This document shows, piece by piece, positions 58,282 to 64,000 of a DNA stretch of 64,000 nucleotides (positions are counted from its first letter, which is position 1; every line of letters begins with the position of its first letter). The DNA is taken from the NCBI GenBank assembly GCA_028571685.1, contig CM053146.1:24401431-24465430 (forward strand), given 5' to 3'. The position numbers and the translations under genes were made by a program. Source of the DNA: Heterohyrax brucei. Taxonomy: Eukaryota > Chordata > Mammalia > Hyracoidea > Procaviidae. A model generated the notes under the pieces. It ran no database searches, was not told the origin of the DNA, and was given only the letters and a program-made list of their open reading frames with translations.

Positions 58282-59841
58282 ATTTTGTGAATGTTGTGGC
58301 TGTGTGTTCTGCTAAGTCCAGAGCCTTTTCCAGAGTTAAAATGAAGAGAAAATGTCTTTTAGTGTTTTTTAAAAATTGTGCACTTTTTAAAAAAATAAGG
58401 AAAGTCTACCCTTCAGAAGGAACCTGGCTTTCCCGGGAAGCATTCAGTTACCCTGCCTTCAGAGCAGCAGTGAGCTCACTGACGGAGCGGGCTTCTCACA
58501 GCTGACACTTAGTGCCCTGGGCTGTCAGCCAGCCTCTGGGCCAGGGTTCCAGTCCCCTCCCACGTGCTTCTTCCCAAACACATGCTGCTGCTTCGGTTAA
58601 ACCACAGTCAGAGCCGCTGTTAGCAGGACGAGACTATCCATGAGGAAACTGGGGAAGTAGATGTGGCATGTGTCTCCTATGGCACATTCAGTGTCCCATG
58701 GGTGTCTGGTCAGCTGACACCTCTAGACAGATGCAGCATGGTAGAGAGTGGTCCCTGGAGTCACACAGGATGGGTCTGCTCGCTTTAATAGAGGAGTGCA
58801 CTCTTCAGTTTGTCGGGCCTGGCTCTGACTGGAATCTGAAATCTGTGGGTTTACCTTGGTTCTGGCTAGTAGCTTGTGTTTTGTGGATAGCTAAGCCCTG
58901 CCAAAGGTGTCCGCCAAGTCTGGGCAGCATTATCAGGAGACAAGAGAGCTGGCACACAGGAAGGCCTTCCCAAGTCAGGCTGGTAGACACTTGCTGATTG
59001 TTACCACAGTTCTTCTGAGCTGCTGGAACCTTGAGCTAGGCATGGGGATGGCTGTCAGCAGCCCTCTTCCTGTCCATCAAGTGCTATTTCTGTTACTTGA
59101 AGGCTGTAGCTGCAGTGGGCCCCGGTCAGGTCTGCTGTAACCAGAGCAGTCCTACCTGAAGAGCATCTTGGACAGTAAGCAGTGACCTACACACAAGTGG
59201 CCCTTTTTCCTGCTGCCCTTGTCTTGCCTTCTCTGCAAGTGACAGATGATAATTTAAGTATGAACTGGGCATTCTAGCAATCTGTTGTTACAGTTACTTC
59301 TGAACTGAGTCTGTTCTGAGTAATCGGCAGATTGAAACCTATTTTGAGGAAGAATATTCTAAGACAAGTTGTGATTTATGTGTGGCCAGTGTCAGCTTTG
59401 AGGGAGGAGGAACCTTCATACAGTGCAGAGCCCTGACAAAGCCCAGTAGGATGAGGGGATCTCAGCCCATCCTTCTCCAGGGGCCCACCAGCTCAGAGCC
59501 TCATTTGATGGAGCTTCAGAGTCTCACAGGTCCTCTCTCCTCCGCCCCACAGCATTCCTTCTAAACTTGGCAGTCAGCTACAAATGGCTGCAGAAAAAGA
59601 ATGTCGTGATGGTCTCCCGTCTCCAAATGTGTGTGTGGTGTTAATGGGGGATTCAGCATTTGGTGTGCAGCATACTTGACACCATGGGGAATACTTGTAT
59701 CGTCTCCTAAAACTTGCAAAACCCCCTCCTACTTCATAGCCATTGCACTTGCTGTTCCTTCTGCCTAAAAGCACTTTAGCAGTTCCTTCCAAGATCTTGT
59801 GCAGTGGCTTTTCCTCATCACCAGATGTGACCACCAAGTAC

Positions 59842-60008
59842 TTAACAATGAGTTGACCCCAATTTGTGGTGACCCTGTGTTTCAGAGTACAGCTATGGCC
59901 TGTACGGTCTTCAGTGACTTAATTTTTCAGAAATAGATGGCTAGGCCTTCTGAGAGACACCTCTAGGTGAACTCAGACTACATGGCTGTTGGTTAGCAGC
60001 AGACTGTG
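59842..60008 (-). repeat. AfroSINE-related SINE, long form, antisense
   Basis: 'atgagttgaccccaatttg' and 'gtttcagagtacagctatgg' with 'cagaaatagatggctaggcc' and 'ggctgttggttagcagcag' match the long-form group. Confidence 0.75.
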
Positions 60009-60539
60009 TCTGCTGTCTGCCCCACCCAGGGGTTTTCTATGTACATACCCACTTACAGTCGCCTCCAGCCCTGATCACATGCTGTCCTTGACCCTGCCAC
60101 CCGTCCTGATGGTTCATGGCACTGACTGAATCTCCCAGTCATTGCTGGGTCTGTGGCCTGCCCTCTCCTCTGAAACATTAGAGCAATGAAAGCAGGGGCC
60201 TTGCCCGTCTTCTTTCCCATGGTCTCCCCAGAGTCTGGCTCGAGGTCTATAACCAGGAAATTCTGGTTGGATAAAATGGCTTCTCTAATCACCACTCTGT
60301 GTCCCTGTCTTAGTAAAATTTAGAACAGACCTTCCCTCTACTGTATACTTAAGTTTGAGAACAGCCTCGCAACTTCAGAAGATCATTTGCAAAGTGTGTT
60401 ATAATCTAAACTTAGGGCTGAGTTGAAAAAGGTGACACATTTCAAACCTTTTCTAAAGAATTACTTTTTACAGGATTCCCCGCCCCCCAACTAGGAAAAC
60501 AAGAGAAAGAGAAAGGGAGAATGCAGTGGTGTCAGGTTA

Positions 60540-61245
60540 CGTCAGGAGTGTGCATTAGCTCAACAGGATCATGAGTCTAAACATCAGTTTATTGGTTGCA
60601 TGGCCAGGCTACACAAAAGAGAAGTGGGGTTCCCTTCTAGGATGTGGGGAAGCAGCACTGGTACAGTGTGGGTGTGAGTCTGAATTGTTAGGTACAGGCT
60701 CATGGGGCCAACTGGACAGTATCTGTCACAAGGGCAAGTGCACAAATGTGCAGTGTGAGCCAGCAGTGTTTTAGCCAAAAGTGGAAGCTACCATCCATAT
60801 AGGACAATGATTAAATCATGGCCAGTCTATACAATGGACCATTACGCAGACATTTAAAAGAATGGAACTGCTCTGTGTGTGCTGCTGTGGAATGATCTCC
60901 AAAATTAATGGTGAAGTGGAGGGGAAAAGAGGCTCGTGGTATACTTGAGTTGTTTATATAAACAGGAAGAGGATAGAGAAAATTGTGTATGTGTATGTGT
61001 GTATATATATACACGCACATGTATGTACTTATATGCACACACATGTGGAAATCATACCTACTTACATATGCCTAGAATACTGTGGGAGGACACACAAGAA
61101 CCTGTCAACCTTGATGGCCTTTGGGGAGAGAGGGGTGGGAGGGATAATTACTTTTCACTGATACCTTTTGTATGTTTTGAATTTTGTACCATGTACATGT
61201 ATTACTTATTTGAAAAATAAATTTTAAGTTTTAATTTGGTGTACT
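60540..61245 (+). mobile_element. Old L1 3' UTR, sense
   Basis: Motifs in order are 'gtggaagctaccatccatat', 'caatggaccattacgcagac', 'gtggaatgatctccaaaatt', 'aggacacacaagaacctgtc' and 'gaattttgtaccatgtacat', closing with 'gaaaaataaattttaag'. These follow an L1M-type 3' end ending in its own AATAAA. An internal GT/TA-rich repeat sits at about 60983-61048. Confidence 0.65.
60983..61048. repeat. GT/TA-rich simple repeat
   Basis: 'gtgtatgtgtatgtgtgtat' followed by 'atatatatacacgcacatg' is an alternating purine-pyrimidine tract inside the L1 3' UTR. Confidence 0.9.
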
Positions 61246-61254
61246 GTTTTAAAA

Positions 61255-62080
61255 ATAGAACCAAAACTAGGGATGGTGAGGTTGTGGAGAAAACAGAACC
61301 CTTACCCATTGCTGGTGGAAATGTAAAAGGTGCAGCCTCTGTGGAGAACACTTGGGCGGTTCAGCAGAAAGTTGAACATAGAATTACCTTATGAGCCAGA
61401 AATCTCAGTCCTTCATATATACCCAGAAGAAGTGAAGGTAGGGTCATAAAGAGAAGCCAGTACATGAATATTCACCACAGTGCTTTTCACAATGGCCAGT
61501 AGGTGAAAACTGAAACATCCATCCATTTATAATTGGACGTACAAAATGTGGTATATACATACAGTGAAATATAATGCAGCTGTAAAGAGGAATAAAGTTC
61601 TAATGCATACTGCAACATGGGTGAAACGAAAACATGCTGAGCAAACAAGTCAGTCATAAAGGGACAAATACTCTATAGTATCACATATATGGAATGAACA
61701 AATACAAAAAAGCCAGTGCTGTCAAGTCGATTCTGACCCATAGCCACCCTATAGACAGAGGAGAACTGCCCCTATAGGGGTTCCAAGGAGTGCCTGGGAG
61801 ATCTGAACTGCCAAGTTTCTGGTTAGCAGACACAGCACTTGCCACCAGGGTTTCCAAACAATTACAGAAAGCAAAAATTATTAATGGTTAACAAGGATGG
61901 GGAAGAAGGAAAACGGGCAATTTTTCCTTGGGTACATTGAGTTTATGTTAGTAGTGGTGGAATGTTTTGGGACAGGATAGGGATAACAGTGTACTACAAT
62001 GTGAAAGGAACATCACTGAATTGTAAATGTGGCAGTTGTCTATATTGTCACAATTTTAAAATGAACCAAAACAAGTGTCC
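61255..62080 (+). mobile_element. Old L1 (L1MB-like) ORF2 end and 3' UTR, sense, interrupted by a SINE
   Basis: 'gatggtgaggttgtggagaa', 'cccattgctggtggaaatgt', 'gtggagaacacttgggcgg', 'cataaagggacaaatactct' and 'cactgaattgtaaatgtgg' follow the L1 3' order in sense orientation. The AfroSINE at 61697-61854 splits it. Confidence 0.8.
61697..61854 (-). repeat. AfroSINE inserted in an L1, antisense
   Basis: 'gtcaagtcgattctgaccca', 'gacagaggagaactgcccc' and 'cacttgccaccagggtttcc' mark the copy. L1 sequence flanks it on both sides, so the SINE is younger than that L1. Confidence 0.93.
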
Positions 62081-62504
62081 GGTGCAATTAACTCTGCTAC
62101 TTTAAGGAAGATAAAATCTTTGGGCCATGAGTAGTTTTGATGTCCTTTTCGTAGGTCTTGGGACCAAGAGAGCAGTGAGGGGCTGAATCTGCTGTGATCA
62201 TGCTAGTCTGTCTGGAGGAGAGTGAAGTGGGGATAGGAAGATGGGCTATGAAATGGCTACACCCTAGAGACAGATTGGGGCTACTCTAGGGTTACCTCCA
62301 CTTCCAGGCTTGTAAGAGGGAGTACGTGTCTGTCACAGTCTGAGGGGAGCTTTAGCATCCACTGCCATGGCTGTGTTGTGTGGAGGCCTGTAGTAGATGA
62401 TTTTTTCCCCCCTCCACTTTCTTTACCAGCAGAACTCTCATTTGTCCAGCTCTGGAATAGCAACATGCCTAGCCCCAGGAATGGAATCATAAAATCTATT
62501 CTTA

Positions 62505-62673
62505 TATAAAACCAAACTCATTGACATCATGTCAATTCCAACACATAGCAACCTTATAGGATACATTAGAACTGCCCCATAGGATTGCCAAAGAGCAGCT
62601 GGTAGGTTCAAGCTGCTGAGCTTTTGGTTAGCAGATGAGCTTTGAACTTTTTTAAGGGTGTGACACCAAAGCT
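62505..62673 (-). repeat. AfroSINE, antisense, diverged
   Basis: 'catcatgtcaattccaacac', 'acattagaactgccccatag' and 'tgagcttttggttagcag' are clear. The head end is decayed. Confidence 0.85.
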
Positions 62674-62939
62674 CCTAACTCGTGGTAACACTGTTTCTGT
62701 TTGCCAAGAACTGGTTTACAGATAGGTCTATAACTGTGCTCTGGCCAGTAGGGGAAAGTCACTGACTTCTGGGAAAAACTTCCCAGAGATGCATCACAGA
62801 GCCCTGCCTTCCCTTCCTGTTTTTGCAAGTTGGGTGAAGAAGGTGATTGGAGCAGCCTCGTGAGACCTTGAAAAGAGACATCACACCATGCTGAGCTTGG
62901 AAGAATGCAAAGATGTTGGACTCATGAAGGCATGACAAA

Positions 62940-63110
62940 TGTCATGTATTGAATCATGGATTGAATTGTGCCCCCCCAAATATGTATCTACTTGCCTAGG
63001 CCATGGTCCCTAGTGTTGTGTGGTGTTCTCCATTTTGTGATCTGATGTAATTATCCTATGTATTGTAAATCCTAATCTCTGCCTGTGGTTGATGAGGCAA
63101 GTTTAATGAA
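62940..63110 (+). mobile_element. LTR fragment, MaLR (MLT1)-like fossil
   Basis: The start 'catggattgaattgtgcccc' with 'cccaaatatgtatctacttg' and 'ccattttgtgatctgatgta' resembles the left part of MaLR-type solo LTRs. It is a degraded old copy, cut on the right by AfroSINE insertions. No internal retroviral region was seen. Confidence 0.45.
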
Positions 63111-63260
63111 ACAAACCCATACCCAGTGCCGTCATGTCGATTCCGACTCAGAAACTGTAGGACAGAGGAGAACTTCCCAATAATTTCCAAGGAACACCTG
63201 GTAGATTTGAACTGCTGATCTTTTGGTTAGCACTTAGCCACACCCTACCAGGGTTTCCAA
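63111..63260 (-). repeat. AfroSINE, antisense (first of a tandem pair)
   Basis: 'gtcatgtcgattccgactca', 'agaggagaacttcccaataa', 'ggtagatttgaactgctgat' and 'ccctaccagggtttcc' mark the copy. It is separated from the next one by an A run. Confidence 0.93.
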
Positions 63261-63274
63261 GATAAGGCAAGATT

Positions 63275-63298
63275 AAAAAAAAAAAAAAAAAAAAAAAA
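63275..63298. repeat. A24 run between two antisense AfroSINEs
   Basis: Twenty-four A residues on the + strand correspond to the T-rich 3' end of the following antisense AfroSINE (63299-63450). Confidence 0.95.
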
Positions 63299-63450
63299 CC
63301 TACTGCCATCAAGTCAATTCTGACAGCAACCCTATAGGAGAGAGTAAAACTGCCCCATAGAGCTTCCAAGGAACGCCAAGCAGATTCCAACTGCTGATAT
63401 TTTGGTTAACAGACATAGCACCGAACCCCTATTACCACCAGGGTTTCCAT
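63299..63450 (-). repeat. AfroSINE, antisense (second of a tandem pair)
   Basis: 'ccatcaagtcaattctgaca', 'taaaactgccccatagagc', 'gattccaactgctgatattt' and 'attaccaccagggtttcc' mark the copy. Orientation is the same as the copy at 63111. Confidence 0.93.
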
Positions 63451-63659
63451 TGTAATCATACAGTGCTATCCTAATAACAAACATCCTAGTGACAAGAAAT
63501 ACAAAACAAGAGCAGGCACCTGGGGAACCTCTACATTTGCACTGTGATCACATGGGTCAAATGTCCATTATGATGAGACTCAACAATGCTAGAGTTGGGG
63601 CCGCTGCATAATCCTAGTGGCTAATCAATCCCTACAACTTTGAGGGTGGGAAGAAAATA

Positions 63660-64000
63660 GTTTTAATTTCCTAGAGCTGCTGTAGCAAATATGTGGTGGC
63701 AAAGAACAAATATTTACTGTCTCACAAGCTAAAAGCCCAAATCAGGATCAACTCTACAAGAAGTCGTTTGTTGGCAGCCTGGAGAGTTCTTTCACTTTCC
63801 ATGGTATCTGTCTTCCCCCTATGATGTCTCCGTGTGCATTCAGCTTATTTTATAAAACACCGCTCCAAAAGGATTAGGCCTAGGGCCCAACCCACTCTGG
63901 TATGGCCTCATTAAAATAACAAAACCCCTATTTCCAAACAGGGTAACATTCATAGGTACAGGGTTAGAATTTCAGAGTACCTTTTTAGGGGACACAATTC
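63660..64000 (+). repeat. Unclassified dispersed element, related to copies at 35640 and 55095, runs off the window
   Basis: 'gagctgctgtagcaaatatg', 'aacaaatatttactgtctca' and the closing 'ttaggggacacaattc' follow the same overall plan (start with '...gctgtaaca', 'tctcac' and end with '...ggggacacaattc') as the two earlier copies. The middle is different, so it may be a related subfamily. Confidence 0.5.

Larger units (their letters stand above)
56225..64000. other. Intergenic region downstream of CCDC93
   Basis: No gene is recognised. Antisense AfroSINEs, two sense L1 tails, an LTR-like fossil and an unclassified element are listed separately. The stretches 56230-57790 and 58290-59840 are unassigned. 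The 140-codon - strand open frame at 56711-57133 has no recognisable domain and overlaps an open frame on the other strand. In human, CCDC93 and DDX18 are convergent neighbours (recall), but no DDX18 exon is seen here. Confidence 0.75.

Noticed and set aside
61212-61220. AATAAA downstream of CCDC93 as a distal polyadenylation site
   Set aside because: It belongs to the end of an old L1 3' UTR. Nothing ties it to CCDC93 without transcript evidence.

Overview
This is a mammalian nuclear window, almost certainly from an afrothere and most probably a paenungulate such as an elephant. The evidence is a dense load of AfroSINE-type tRNA-derived SINEs. They have a characteristic head with the 'tggtggtgcagtggttaag' type of core, and a tail with the 'gtcgctatgagtcagaatcaac' type of signature. 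A second, tRNA-Gly-headed SINE shares that tail. There are also BovB/RTE-clade LINEs of the afrotherian kind and L1 copies whose 3' UTR I recognise from elephant sequence. The organism call rests on recall of repeat families, not on a search.

Only one protein-coding gene is supported. It is the 3' half of CCDC93 on the + strand, a subunit of the CCC/Commander endosomal recycling complex. Thirteen exons (10485-55857) splice in frame with GT-AG junctions. They give 1,008 coding bases (335 residues plus stop), matching about residues 297-631 of the 631-residue protein as I remember it from human. The first 10.5 kb is the 3' part of the intron before this segment. The N-terminal half, the promoter and the first exons lie outside the window. 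A 3' UTR with AATAAA at 56196 follows the stop. From about 56.2 kb to the end I see only repeats and unassigned intergenic sequence.

Introns make up most of the window. Large landmarks are a complete-length but decayed 1,287-bp mariner (14406-15692, transposase on the - strand), two 5'-truncated RTE LINEs (17659-18705 and 51640-53250), several L1 fragments (about 410-690, 16880-17085, 22690-23080, 34530-35600, 37885-38410, 45697-46625, 49495-51634), two L2 fragments (about 33.0-34.0 kb), scattered MIRs and about two dozen AfroSINE copies. Every recognisable L1 or RTE piece inside the gene is antisense to it. The two sense L1 tails (60540-61245 and 61255-62080) lie beyond the gene end.

I found no RNA gene, CRISPR array, intact mobile element or novel multi-gene system. 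The items most worth a second look are the decayed full-length mariner, a composite AfroSINE plus tRNA-Gly-SINE unit flanked by matching direct repeats, the strict antisense bias of LINEs within CCDC93, the fast-changing linker encoded by two CCDC93 exons, a repeated ~500-bp element I cannot classify, and two compact palindromic blocks.
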